DNA of 64,000 nt. It comes from Microbacterium protaetiae. GTDB lineage: Bacteria; Actinomycetota; Actinomycetes; Actinomycetales; Microbacteriaceae. The notes beneath the pieces were generated by a model. It ran no database searches and had not been told where the DNA came from. It saw only the letters and a program-made list of their open reading frames with translations. How positions within the stretch are numbered: the first letter of the stretch is position 1; each line of letters begins with the position of its first letter. The stretch is taken from NCBI RefSeq assembly GCF_004135285.1, contig NZ_CP035494.1, positions 2,728,001 through 2,792,000 on the forward strand. Reading direction: 5' to 3'. The position numbers and the translations under genes were made by a program. Of the stretch, positions 26,699-36,297 are shown piece by piece.

Positions 26699-26872
26699 CT
26701 CGCGAGTGCGAGGCGGTCGGGCGCGGGCGCGGCGCACGCGGTCGGGCGCAGGCCCGGCGCGAGCGCGCGGCGCAGGCGTGGCGTTTCCTCCCCAGGAAGG
26801 GGCGGGCGTCGAGTTCTCCACAGATCGAGCCCGCGAGCCCTCTGGCCGGCGCCGAGCGATGATGCTGGAGGG

Positions 26873-27925
26873 ATGCCGCGACCGGATGCTGCACCCAAGG
26901 CCACGTTGCTCTTTGCACGGGAGCAACCCCACGACATCGCACGATTGAACCGTGACCGATCACTTCTGCGGGTACGTCCGGGTGTGTATGTGCGTCGCGA
27001 CGAGTGGGCGTCTCTCAAGCCGTGGGAGTGCTACGAGCTTCGCGTGGAGGCGGTCGCGAGCACGTGGTCGTCCCCGGTTTTCTGCTTGGAATCGGCGGCG
27101 CCCTCGCTCGAGCTCCCGGTGTTCGGCGAACCGCGGTTCATCCATCTGCTGTCGTCAGGCCCCCACTCGTGGCGCGAGGGTGACGTCATCGTGCATGGCA
27201 CCCGAGACCAGCGAGAGATCGTCGTGGTGGACGGGATGTCTGTGGTCGGCCTGCGAGACACCGCGGTCGATCTGTGTCGCGTGCTTCCACCCGCGTTCGC
27301 GCTCGGGGTGGCCGACGTCGCCCTTCGCCTGCTGCGCCACAGCGACGAGACACTTGACTTCGGTGCATTCGGTCGCGCTCAGGCGAATCGGCGTGGCATC
27401 AGGCAACTGGACTGGATTGAGAGTCATGCCGATCCGCTGGCCGAATCGACCGGCGAGTCGCTGAGCCGGGCCGTCATCGAGTGGCTGGGATATGAAGAAC
27501 CCGAGCTTCAGGTCGTCTTCCACTACGAAGGCGTCGAGGATCGCAGCGACTTCTATTGGCGGCGTCAACGCAAGATCGGCGAGTCGGACGGATACGGCAA
27601 GTACGATGCCTCCAACCCCGCGGCGATGAAGGAGCATTTCGTCCGAGAGAAGAAACGCGAAGACAGGTTGCGACGGCACGAGGATGGGGTCATCCGCTGG
27701 GATTGGCCCGATTCGATCCGATGGAAGCCCTTGGACCGCAAGCTGGCGGTCGGCGGGCTCGAGCGTGTGCGTCCGATGCAGATGTCGATGCTCTCGACCC
27801 TGGCGCAGCATCCCCGGTCGTTCACCGCCAAGGAGCGTGCCGAGCGGTGGGCCGCGAGCACGGCGAAGTATCGAGACAAGGGAATCCGCCCGAAATCAGG
27901 GGCGACGCCACTTGTTTCGGTATGA
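26873..27925 (+). CDS. AbiEi-like antitoxin-domain protein with DUF559/Vsr-like nuclease fold
   Basis: A 350-residue protein. The N-terminus matches the winged-helix AbiEi antitoxin domain (LLFAREQPHDIARLNRDRSLLRVRPGVYV). The C-terminal half resembles the DUF559/Vsr-like PD-(D/E)xK fold: YEEPELQVVFHYEGVEDRSDFYW with an Asp, then RKIGESDGYGKYD with a Glu. No AbiEii toxin gene is adjacent, so this is a solitary gene. The start is uncertain: the GGAGGG touches the ATG, and a -10-like GATGCT lies six bases upstream. The last 18 residues, including the stop, are encoded by repeat element B. Local sequence upstream is low-complexity GC. Transfer into this site is plausible. Confidence 0.8.
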   Translation: MPRPDAAPKATLLFAREQPHDIARLNRDRSLLRVRPGVYVRRDEWASLKPWECYELRVEAVASTWSSPVFCLESAAPSLELPVFGEPRFIHLLSSGPHSWREGDVIVHGTRDQREIVVVDGMSVVGLRDTAVDLCRVLPPAFALGVADVALRLLRHSDETLDFGAFGRAQANRRGIRQLDWIESHADPLAESTGESLSRAVIEWLGYEEPELQVVFHYEGVEDRSDFYWRRQRKIGESDGYGKYDASNPAAMKEHFVREKKREDRLRRHEDGVIRWDWPDSIRWKPLDRKLAVGGLERVRPMQMSMLSTLAQHPRSFTAKERAERWAASTAKYRDKGIRPKSGATPLVSV

Positions 27926-27938
27926 ATCCCCTGTCTCG
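27872..27938. repeat. Palindromic repeat element B, overlapping the end of the AbiEi-like gene
   Basis: A 67-bp imperfect palindrome with outer arms CGAGACAAGGGAATC/GAATCCCCTGTCTCG (two mismatches) and inner CCGAAA/TTTCGG. It has the same orientation and family as element A. The coding frame of the upstream gene runs into it and stops at 27923-27925, so the element has replaced or extended the original 3' end. Confidence 0.85.
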
Positions 27939-28004
27939 GCGAGGGAGAGGGCGGGGGATGCCGCGGCGGGGGCGAGGGCGGGGGATGCCGCGGCGAGGCA
28001 GACC

Positions 28005-28025
28005 GGATGCCGCGGCGCGGCATCC
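28005..28025. terminator. GGATGCCG/CGGCATCC hairpin between convergent genes
   Basis: An 8-bp perfect stem around CGGCG, nine bases before the ptrB stop and 80 after the AbiEi-like gene stop. No T-run follows. Upstream, 27947-27996 holds two copies of GAGGGCGGGGGATGCCGCGG, so the gap is repetitive. Confidence 0.5.
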
Positions 28026-28033
28026 TCCGCCGG

Positions 28034-30160
28034 CTACGCGGCCTCGGCCAGGCCGAGCACGTCCAGCAGCCAGGCCAGCTCGTACGCCCGCTCGCGCCAC
28101 GCGTTGTAGCGTCCGCTCACGCCGCCGTGCCCAGCGACCATCTCGCACTTCAGCAGCGCATCGGCACCGGCCTCGCGCAGCGCCGCGACCCACTTGGCCG
28201 GTTCGACGTACAGCACGCGCGTGTCGTTGAGTGAGGTCACCGCGAGAATCGGCGGGTAGGCGGCATCCGCCCGCACATTCTCGTATGGCGTGTACGACTT
28301 CATGTACGCGTACACGGCGGGGCTGCGCAGCGGGTCGCCCCACTCGTCCCACTCGATCACCGTCAGCGGCAGCGACGGGTCCAGAATCGAGGTGAGGGCA
28401 TCGACGAAGGGCACGTCGGCGAGAATTCCGGCGAACAGCTCGGGCCGCATGTTCGCAATGGCGCCCATCAGCAGTCCGCCCGCAGAACCGCCCTCGGCCA
28501 CCATGCGCGACGCCGAGGTGTACCCACCCGCGATGAGGTGTTCGGCGCAGTCGAGAAAGTCGGTGAAGGTGTTGCGCTTGCGCATCGTCTTGCCGTCTTC
28601 GTACCACTGCCGGCCCATCTCGCCGCCGCCGCGCACATGCGCGACCGCGAAGACCACGCCGCGGTCAAGCTCCGAGAGTCGGGCGACCGAGAAACCGGGG
28701 TCGATCGAGTGCTCGTACGATCCGTAGCCGTACAGGTGCAGCGGACGCTCGTTCTCACCGGGCGTGCCGAACGAGCGCTTCCACACCAGCGAGATCGGCA
28801 CCCGCACGCCGTCATGCGCGGTGGCCCACACCCGCGCCTGGTCGTAGTCGGCGGGGTCATAACCGCCCAGCACCGGCTGCCGCTTGCGCAGCAGCTTCTC
28901 GCCGGTGGCCACGACGTAGTCGTACACGGTGCTCGGGGTGACGAACGACGTGTACCCGAGTCGCAGCACCGGCGGTGCCCACTCCGGGTTGCCGCCCAGT
29001 CCGGCGGCGTACAGCGGCTCGTCGAAGGTCAGTTCGTCCACGGCGCTGGTGGTGTAGTCGAAAAGGCCCAGACGTGCCAGCGAGTCGCGTCGATACGCCA
29101 GCACGCCGAAGTCACGGAACGTCGACAGGCCGAGCAGGCGCCGACCCGGCTCATGTGCGACGACCACGGTCGGCGAGGAGGTGGGGTCGGATGCCGCGAC
29201 CCGCACGAGCTCGAAGTCGAGAGCGTCTCGGTTGTGCAGGATGTACAGCACGTCTTCGCCGTCGACGACGGCGTGGTCGCTGTCGTATTCGACGCCTTCG
29301 ACCCGGGGCCAGACCACACGCGGCGCCGCACGCAGGTCGGCGGCATCCACCAGCCATTCCTCGCTGGTGATCGATGAACCCACCCCGATCACCAGGTAGC
29401 GATCGCTGCGGGTGAAGCCCGCCCCGACCCAGTAACGTTCGTCGGGCTCGTGGAACAGTTGCACGTCGTCGGCAACCGGAGTGCCCAGTTCGTGCAACCA
29501 GACGGTGTCGGGGCGCCACGCCTCATCGACGGTCAGATAGACGACGAAGCGGCCGTCGGGGGAGAAGGATGCCCCGGCCGAGGTGTTCGGAATCTCGTCG
29601 GGCAGATTCTGCCCGGTGGCCAGGTCGCGCACCTTGAGCGTGTAGCGCTCGTCGCCTTCGACGTCGACGCCGTACAGCAGCATCCCGCCGTCTTTGGACA
29701 CCTCGAAGCTGCCCAGCGAGAAGAATTCCTGACCCTCGGCCTCGATGTTGGCATCGAGCAGCACCTGCTCGCCGGGCACCGCGACCTCGGGCGTCAGCTC
29801 GGGCGGGGTCCAGTCATCGGGTGAACCCAGCGGCGCACGGCACTGGATGCCGTATTGCTTGCCGGCGACGGTGCGGCCGTAGTACCACCAGTCGCCCTGG
29901 CGGCTGGGCACAGACAGATCGGTCTCTTGAGTACGTCCTTTGATTTCGCTGAAGATCGTCTCGCGCAGCGAGGCGAGGTGCGCGGTGCGCGCCTCGGTGT
30001 AGGCGTTCTCTGCCTCGAGATGCGCGATGACCTGGGGATCGTCCTTCTGCCGGAGCCACTCGTACGGATCCAGAAAGGTGTCGCCGTGGTGGGTGCGCGC
30101 GGTCTCGCGGCGCTGTGCGACGGGGATGGATGCTGCGTCTGGGGTGCGTACGTCGGTCAC
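28034..30160 (-). CDS. ptrB: Oligopeptidase B (prolyl oligopeptidase family, S9A)
   Basis: A 708-residue cytoplasmic serine peptidase cutting short peptides after basic residues. It opens RTHHGDTFLDPYEWLRQKDDPQVIAHL, a family signature. A seven-bladed propeller domain spans about 80-420. The catalytic domain has LHLYGYGSYEHSIDPGFS, Ser559 in EGGSAGG, an Asp in TSLNDTRVLYVEP and a His in VAGHGGVSGR. The GTG start follows TAACGT by six bases (leaderless). It stands alone. Confidence 0.95.
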   Translation of the reverse strand: MTDVRTPDAASIPVAQRRETARTHHGDTFLDPYEWLRQKDDPQVIAHLEAENAYTEARTAHLASLRETIFSEIKGRTQETDLSVPSRQGDWWYYGRTVAGKQYGIQCRAPLGSPDDWTPPELTPEVAVPGEQVLLDANIEAEGQEFFSLGSFEVSKDGGMLLYGVDVEGDERYTLKVRDLATGQNLPDEIPNTSAGASFSPDGRFVVYLTVDEAWRPDTVWLHELGTPVADDVQLFHEPDERYWVGAGFTRSDRYLVIGVGSSITSEEWLVDAADLRAAPRVVWPRVEGVEYDSDHAVVDGEDVLYILHNRDALDFELVRVAASDPTSSPTVVVAHEPGRRLLGLSTFRDFGVLAYRRDSLARLGLFDYTTSAVDELTFDEPLYAAGLGGNPEWAPPVLRLGYTSFVTPSTVYDYVVATGEKLLRKRQPVLGGYDPADYDQARVWATAHDGVRVPISLVWKRSFGTPGENERPLHLYGYGSYEHSIDPGFSVARLSELDRGVVFAVAHVRGGGEMGRQWYEDGKTMRKRNTFTDFLDCAEHLIAGGYTSASRMVAEGGSAGGLLMGAIANMRPELFAGILADVPFVDALTSILDPSLPLTVIEWDEWGDPLRSPAVYAYMKSYTPYENVRADAAYPPILAVTSLNDTRVLYVEPAKWVAALREAGADALLKCEMVAGHGGVSGRYNAWRERAYELAWLLDVLGLAEAA

Positions 30161-30166
30161 AGACCC

Positions 30167-30172
30167 ACGTTA
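30167..30172 (-). promoter_or_regulatory. -10 box TAACGT for leaderless ptrB
   Basis: Minus-strand TAACGT, then GGGTCT, then the GTG start codon. No purine-rich ribosome site is available in that gap. Confidence 0.5.
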
Positions 30173-30329
30173 GCCGCCGCATCTGAGAGCGGTGGTTCAC
30201 ACGGATGACGTGCTCATGAGAGGATTTCCTCGGACCCGGGCAGCCGGGAACGATCTCCAGGTGAACTCTTCGTTCGCGCCGCCGGCTTCGTCGGCATCCC
30301 TCGATCCTACGAATTTCGGAAAGCGAACG

Positions 30330-31795
<1,466 letters not shown>

Positions 31796-31799
<4 letters not shown>

Positions 31800-32128
31800 G
31801 CATCGACATCGATTGGCTGGCCTTCGTGCGCGTGTTCGTCGTGGCCCTGATCGGCGCCGTCGTGGTGGTCGGCGCCTACGCGACCGGGCTGCGTCTTCTC
31901 GTGCGTGCCGGTCGCGTGCCCGTGGTGGCCCCGGCCGAGTTCACCGACGCCATCACCGTGATAAGCCCGAAGCAGGCGGCCCGTGCCGAGAAGGCGGCGG
32001 CGAAGGCGGCGCGCAAAAGCCCGCTTTCGCCCGGGCAGAAGATGCTGGCGCGGATCGGCGCGTACGCGTCGTTCGCGCTGTGCGCGGTGGCGGTGGCCGC
32101 CGGCATCCTGCTCATCGTCGTGCACTGA
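31796..32128 (+). CDS. Small two-helix membrane protein coupled to the phosphate transporter
   Basis: 110 residues: a transmembrane helix near 10-35, a basic Ala/Lys cytoplasmic-type linker (SPKQAARAEKAAAKAARKSP) and a second helix near 85-108. The start overlaps the transporter stop, so the two are made together. It may be an accessory subunit for the Pit protein, since both carry Lys/Ala-rich segments, but no family is recognised. Confidence 0.75.
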
Positions 32129-32160
32129 CCGTTCGCCGCTGCGGCGGGGGAGGGTGTCGT

Positions 32161-32166
32161 TAGGGT
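32161..32166 (+). promoter_or_regulatory. -10 box TAGGGT for leaderless metallophosphoesterase
   Basis: TAGGGT ends seven bases before the ATG at 32174, which supports that start over the GTG at 32165 inside the promoter. Confidence 0.5.
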
Positions 32167-32173
32167 GAAGGGC

Positions 32174-33085
32174 ATGGATGCCGCTTCTGTTCGATTCGGA
32201 GCGCACGAGCCCGCCCAGCGCGTCATCGTGCACGTCAGCGACACGCACTTTCTCGACGGCAACCGGCCGCTGGGGGGAACCTACGATACGGCCTCGAACT
32301 TGCAGCGCACGCTTGCCGCCATCGAGAACCTCGCGGTGCGGCCCGATGCGCTGGTGTTCACCGGCGACCTCACCGATCTGGGCGAGCCGGCGGCCTATGC
32401 CGCGCTGAAGGCGGCGGTCGAGCCGTTGGCCGAGCGCCTGGGTGCGCAGGTGGTCTGGGTGGCCGGCAATCATGACGAGCGTCCCGAACTGCACCGCAGC
32501 CTGCTCGGCGAAGCGCCCACCCAGGCGCCGGTCACCGGTGTGCACGATCTGCGCGGGCTGCGCCTTATCGCCCTCGACACCTCGGTGCCCGGCTGGCATC
32601 ACGGCGATCTCGACGACGCACAGGTGGAGTGGTTGCGCGAGGTGCTGGCCGAGCCGGCGCCGCACGGCACGCTGCTGGCGATGCATCATCCGCCACTGCC
32701 CAGTCATCTTCCGCTGTTCGACATTCTCGAACTGCGCCATCAGCAGGCCTTGGCCGACGCCATCCGCGACACCGATGTGCGCGGCATCCTCGCCGGCCAC
32801 CTGCACTATTCCACGCACGGCATGTTCGCCGGCGTCGAGGTGAGTGTGGCGGCAGCCACCTGCTACACGATGAACCTGGCGCGCCCGGCCGTGCAGGTCA
32901 ACGGCATGGATGCCGGGCAGTCGTTCCATCTCGTGCACGTGTACGACGACACCATCACGCACGCGGTCGTGCCGGTCGTCGACGCCCCGACGGGTGACTT
33001 CTTCAATGAGGAGTGGGTCGCGCGCATGGCAGCGCTGACGCCCGCGCAGCGGCTCGAGGCGTTCTCACGCAAGCCGCCGCGGTGA
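32174..33085 (+). CDS. Calcineurin-like metallophosphoesterase (class III cyclic-nucleotide phosphodiesterase-like)
   Basis: 303 residues with all metal-binding blocks of the family in order: VSDTHF (D and H), FTGDLTDLG, GNHDE, HHPPLPSHLP and GHLHYSTHG. The arrangement resembles CpdA-type 3',5'-cyclic nucleotide phosphodiesterases and related glycerophosphodiesterases that use two Fe/Mn ions; the substrate is not determined. It is a single gene, cytoplasmic by composition, with no signal peptide. A stand-alone promoter is predicted. Confidence 0.9.
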   Translation: MDAASVRFGAHEPAQRVIVHVSDTHFLDGNRPLGGTYDTASNLQRTLAAIENLAVRPDALVFTGDLTDLGEPAAYAALKAAVEPLAERLGAQVVWVAGNHDERPELHRSLLGEAPTQAPVTGVHDLRGLRLIALDTSVPGWHHGDLDDAQVEWLREVLAEPAPHGTLLAMHHPPLPSHLPLFDILELRHQQALADAIRDTDVRGILAGHLHYSTHGMFAGVEVSVAAATCYTMNLARPAVQVNGMDAGQSFHLVHVYDDTITHAVVPVVDAPTGDFFNEEWVARMAALTPAQRLEAFSRKPPR

Positions 33086-33157
33086 TTTCTGGCCTCGGCG
33101 GCATATCCGCGCATCTGAATCGACGCGGTGTACAGCGGCGTCGTCGAAGCGGGTGGG

Positions 33158-33163
33158 TAGGCT
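33158..33163 (+). promoter_or_regulatory. -10 box TAGGCT upstream of aspA
   Basis: TAGGCT lies 39 bases before the aspA ATG. The leader contains ACAAGGACG as a ribosome site. No convincing -35 box is seen. Confidence 0.4.
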
Positions 33164-33202
33164 CGAGGCATCCCATTCGCCCGTGACCCACAAGGACGCA
33201 CC

Positions 33203-34675
33203 ATGGCACAGGACGCAACGTCGCGCACCCGCACCGAAGCCGACTCGCTCGGCTCCCTCGAAATCCCCGCCGATGCCTATTGGGGCATCCACACCGCGCG
33301 GGCCCTGGAGAACTTTCCGATCGCGAAGCGGCCGATCTCGGTCTACAGCGATTTCGTTCGCGCGCTGGCGATGGTCAAGCAGGCCTCGGCACGCGCCAAT
33401 CTCGAGATCGGTGTGTTGTCGGCGCAGAAGGCCGACCTCATCGACCGTGCCGCGCAGCTGGTCATCGACGGCAAGTATCACGACCAGTTCGTGGTCGGTG
33501 TCATCCAGGGCGGGGCGGGCACCTCGACGAACATGAACGTCAACGAGGTGATCACCAACATCGCCCTCGAGCTCGCCGGTCGTGAGAAGGGCGACTATGC
33601 GTTCCTGGCGCCGATCGACGACACGAACCGCAGCCAGTCGACGAATGACGTGTATCCGACCGCCATCAAGATCGGACTGTCGCTGCAACTGCGCAGCCTT
33701 CTCGAAGAGCTCGATCTGCTGCGCAAGAGCTTCTTGGCCAAGGCGGTCGAGTTCCATGATGTACTCAAGGTCGGGCGCACGCAGCTGCAAGACGCCGTGC
33801 CGATGACGCTCGGGCAGGAGTTCCACGGTTTCGCCACGACCCTGGGCGAAGACCTGCAGCGGCTCACCGAGAACGCAAGCCTGCTGACCGAGATAAACAT
33901 GGGCGCCACCGCCATCGGAACCGGCATCACCACGCACCCCGGCTATGCGCCGGCCGTGCTGCACCATCTGTGCGAGATCTCGGGCCTGGAGCTGTCGACG
34001 GCCACCGACCTGGTCGAGGCCACCAGTGACACCGGCTCGTTCATGTCGTTCTCCTCGTCGCTCAAACGCAGCGCCATCAAGCTGTCGAAGGTGTGCAACG
34101 ACCTGCGCCTGCTCTCCAGCGGTCCGCAGGCGGGCTTGGGCGAGATAAACCTGCCGGCCCGCGCTGCCGGATCGTCGATCATGCCCGGCAAGGTCAACCC
34201 GATCATCCCCGAGGTCGTCAACCAGGTCGCCTTCTCGGTGGCCGGCGCCGACCTGACGGTCACGATGGCCGCCGAAGCCGGTCAGCTGCAGCTGAACGCC
34301 TTCGAGCCGGTGATCGCCCACTCGATCTTCCAGTCGATCACCTGGATGCGTCAGGGAATGTGGACGCTGCGGGTCAACTGCATCGACGGCATCACGGCGA
34401 ACCGCGAGCGGCTGGGGGCGATGGTGGGCTCGTCGGTGGGGGTCGTCACCGCACTGACCCCGTTCATCGGCTACGCCGCGTCGGCGGCGCTGGCCAAGAC
34501 CGCGCTGCTGACCGGACACAACATCGCCGACCTCGTCGTCGAGGCAGGGCTGATGACCCGTGAAGACGTCACCAAGCAGCTCTCGCCGGCGCGGTTGTCG
34601 GGTTTGGAGAGCGTGACATCGGCGATCCCGATCGTGCAGGCCGCCGAGAATGTGGTCGTCGACGAGCGCGCCTGA
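33203..34675 (+). CDS. aspA: Aspartate ammonia-lyase
   Basis: A 490-residue tetrameric lyase converting L-aspartate to fumarate and ammonia. It is separated from class II fumarase by GAGTSTNMNVNEVI (fumarases have GSGTQ/SxMN). Other blocks are IPADAYWGIHTARALENFPI, DTNRSQSTNDVYPTA, the lyase signature loop GSSIMPGKVNPIIPE (about 322-336) and NCIDGITANRERL. Aspartases usually have PAKVNP; PGKVNP is the fumarase-like form, so low fumarase activity cannot be excluded. It is monocistronic. Confidence 0.88.
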   Translation: MAQDATSRTRTEADSLGSLEIPADAYWGIHTARALENFPIAKRPISVYSDFVRALAMVKQASARANLEIGVLSAQKADLIDRAAQLVIDGKYHDQFVVGVIQGGAGTSTNMNVNEVITNIALELAGREKGDYAFLAPIDDTNRSQSTNDVYPTAIKIGLSLQLRSLLEELDLLRKSFLAKAVEFHDVLKVGRTQLQDAVPMTLGQEFHGFATTLGEDLQRLTENASLLTEINMGATAIGTGITTHPGYAPAVLHHLCEISGLELSTATDLVEATSDTGSFMSFSSSLKRSAIKLSKVCNDLRLLSSGPQAGLGEINLPARAAGSSIMPGKVNPIIPEVVNQVAFSVAGADLTVTMAAEAGQLQLNAFEPVIAHSIFQSITWMRQGMWTLRVNCIDGITANRERLGAMVGSSVGVVTALTPFIGYAASAALAKTALLTGHNIADLVVEAGLMTREDVTKQLSPARLSGLESVTSAIPIVQAAENVVVDERA

Positions 34676-34763
34676 GTACGACACAGCGCAGCACCGGGTG
34701 TCATCGGCGCGCCGGGACCGCTAGCGTGGGATGCCGGAACGTGTCCCATACCGGAGGTATCCC

Positions 34764-35291
34764 ATGACCGACGTCCCCACCCCAGAGAACCCGCAGCAGT
34801 CGACACCCCCGGAGCAGCCCGCCGTTCCCGATCAACCGCAGACCCCGCCGCAGCCCCCGGCTCCCGCCTACGCCCAGACCCCGCCCTATGGCGAGGCGCC
34901 GGCTTACGGCCAGGCGCCGGCGTACGGACAGCAGGGATACCCGCAGGCGCCGGTCTACGGCCAGCCCGCTCCCTCCACCACCTACCCGGGCAAGACGCTC
35001 GGCCTCGTGGCGTTCATCTGCTCGCTGGCGGGCCTGGTCACCGGCATCAGCACGCTCGTCGGCCTGATCCTGGGCATCGTCGCTCTCGTACAAAGCAAGA
35101 AGGCCGGCCAGAAGAACGGCTTCGCGCTGGCCGCAATCATCATCGGCGGCATCCTGCTGGTGCTCGGCATCATCCTGCTCATCATTGTGATCATCGCGCT
35201 GGTGGCCGTCGGCGGCCACTTGGCCGATATCTGCCAGCAGTACGGCAGCGGCGTTCACGAGGTCGGTGGTGTGACCTACACCTGCCCGTGA
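34764..35291 (+). CDS. DUF4190-type membrane protein with Pro/Tyr-rich N-terminal domain
   Basis: 175 residues. Residues 1-75 are a disordered Pro/Gln/Tyr-rich region with repeated AYGQAP units. Two transmembrane helices follow (about 78-105 and 122-150), joined by the short QSKKAGQKNG loop typical of DUF4190, and a short extracytoplasmic end with a Cys pair (DICQQYG...YTCP) that could form a disulfide. The ATG follows CCGGAGGTATCCC. Function is unknown; such proteins are common in Actinobacteria. Confidence 0.8.
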   Translation: MTDVPTPENPQQSTPPEQPAVPDQPQTPPQPPAPAYAQTPPYGEAPAYGQAPAYGQQGYPQAPVYGQPAPSTTYPGKTLGLVAFICSLAGLVTGISTLVGLILGIVALVQSKKAGQKNGFALAAIIIGGILLVLGIILLIIVIIALVAVGGHLADICQQYGSGVHEVGGVTYTCP

Positions 35292-35301
35292 GCTTGTGCG
35301 C

Positions 35302-35329
35302 AAGGGCGGCGGAATCTTCCGCCGCCCTT
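35302..35329. terminator. Bidirectional hairpin between convergent DUF4190 and FAH-family genes
   Basis: AAGGGCGGCGGAA and its exact complement form a 13-bp palindrome centred on TC (35315-35316). The flanking A and T pairs give short T-runs on either transcript. It lies in the middle of the 56-bp convergent gap. Confidence 0.8.
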
Positions 35330-35347
35330 CTGCATGCGCCCGAGAAG

Positions 35348-36214
35348 TCAGTCAATGATGCGGCAGTGCGTGGTCAGCTCGCCGATCGCGTCGATTCCGA
35401 CGGTGACCGTCGAACGATCGCGCAGAAAGATCTGCGGTTCGCGCGAGTAGCCGGCCCCACCGGGAGAACCGGTCGAGATGAGGGTGCCCGGCAACAGCGT
35501 CACCGACTGCGACAAATGGGCCACCAGCGTGCTCACCGGCCGGATCATCTGACCCGTGGAGGCATCCTGCACGCGGTGCCCGTCCACGACGGTCCAGATG
35601 TGCAGAGCCTGCGGGTCGGGGATCTCGTCGGCGGTCACCACGAACGGGCCGGTCGGCGTGAAGCCGTCGAACGACTTGCAGCGGCACCACTGGGCCTCGG
35701 AGAACTGGATGTCGCGTGCGGTGATGTCGTTGACCACGGTGTATCCCCACACGTGGTCGAGAGCCCGGTCGGCAGCGACATCCCGTGCCGGACGGCCGAT
35801 GATGACCCCCAGCTCGGCTTCGTAGTCGATCGATTCGCTCAGCGATCGCGGCCACGATGTCGTCGCCTCGTGCCCCGACAGCGAATTCGGCCACAGCGTG
35901 AAAACCGTCGGCGCGGTGTCGGCCTTCAGCGCGAGTTCGCTCGCGTGTGCGGCGTAGTTCAGACCGATCGCCAACACGACCGGTGGGGCCAGCACGGCCG
36001 AGGCATACGAGAGGTCGTCAAGCGGATGCCCCGCGCCCGCGCTGCCTGCGGCATCCCGCACGCGCGCCAGCAGTTCGTCGCCTCCGGCAATCAGCTGCTC
36101 GAGCGTCGCCGGGCCGTCGGGTACCAGCTCGGGTACCAGTTGCGCTCCGTCGGCGGTGATCGCCGCCAGCGTCGGATCGGTGCGACCGGGGACCAGGACA
36201 TGGGCGAAGCGCAT
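35348..36214 (-). CDS. Fumarylacetoacetate hydrolase family protein
   Basis: 288 residues. The catalytic FAH domain is in the C-terminal two-thirds: VLAIGLNYAAHASE, the metal-binding DYEAELGVIIG (E-x-E), GYTVVNDITARDIQ, KSFDGFTPTGPFVV, and STGSPGGAGY near the end. Members include acylpyruvate hydrolases, 2-hydroxyhepta-2,4-diene-1,7-dioate isomerases and oxaloacetate decarboxylases, and the exact reaction is not visible. No aromatic-degradation genes are adjacent. The ATG is preceded by TAGCCT at six bases. Confidence 0.88.
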   Translation of the reverse strand: MRFAHVLVPGRTDPTLAAITADGAQLVPELVPDGPATLEQLIAGGDELLARVRDAAGSAGAGHPLDDLSYASAVLAPPVVLAIGLNYAAHASELALKADTAPTVFTLWPNSLSGHEATTSWPRSLSESIDYEAELGVIIGRPARDVAADRALDHVWGYTVVNDITARDIQFSEAQWCRCKSFDGFTPTGPFVVTADEIPDPQALHIWTVVDGHRVQDASTGQMIRPVSTLVAHLSQSVTLLPGTLISTGSPGGAGYSREPQIFLRDRSTVTVGIDAIGELTTHCRIID

Positions 36215-36220
36215 CCTTCG

Positions 36221-36226
36221 AGGCTA
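36221..36226 (-). promoter_or_regulatory. -10 box TAGCCT for leaderless FAH-family gene
   Basis: Minus strand: TAGCCT, CGAAGG, then ATG at 36214. One of a divergent leaderless pair with the box at 36285. Confidence 0.5.
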
Positions 36227-36284
36227 CCGCGCGCAGTGATGAGGCCGTTGCGCACCGGGACGATGACATGCATCGGGCCGCCCG

Positions 36285-36290
36285 TATGCT
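36285..36290 (+). promoter_or_regulatory. -10 box TATGCT for leaderless prsW-like gene
   Basis: TATGCT is seven bases before ATG 36298, choosing that start over ATGs at 36268 and 36286, which lie upstream of or inside the box. Confidence 0.55.
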
Positions 36291-36297
36291 GATCGAC

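Noticed and set aside
26675..26872. 66-residue N-terminal extension of the AbiEi-like protein
   Set aside because: It begins inside palindromic element A and is Arg/Gly/Ala low-complexity; AbiEi domains start at LLFAREQPHDI.
33203..34675. Class II fumarase annotation for the aspA gene
   Set aside because: PGKVNP is fumarase-like, but GAGTSTNMNVNEVI and the remaining blocks match aspartase.
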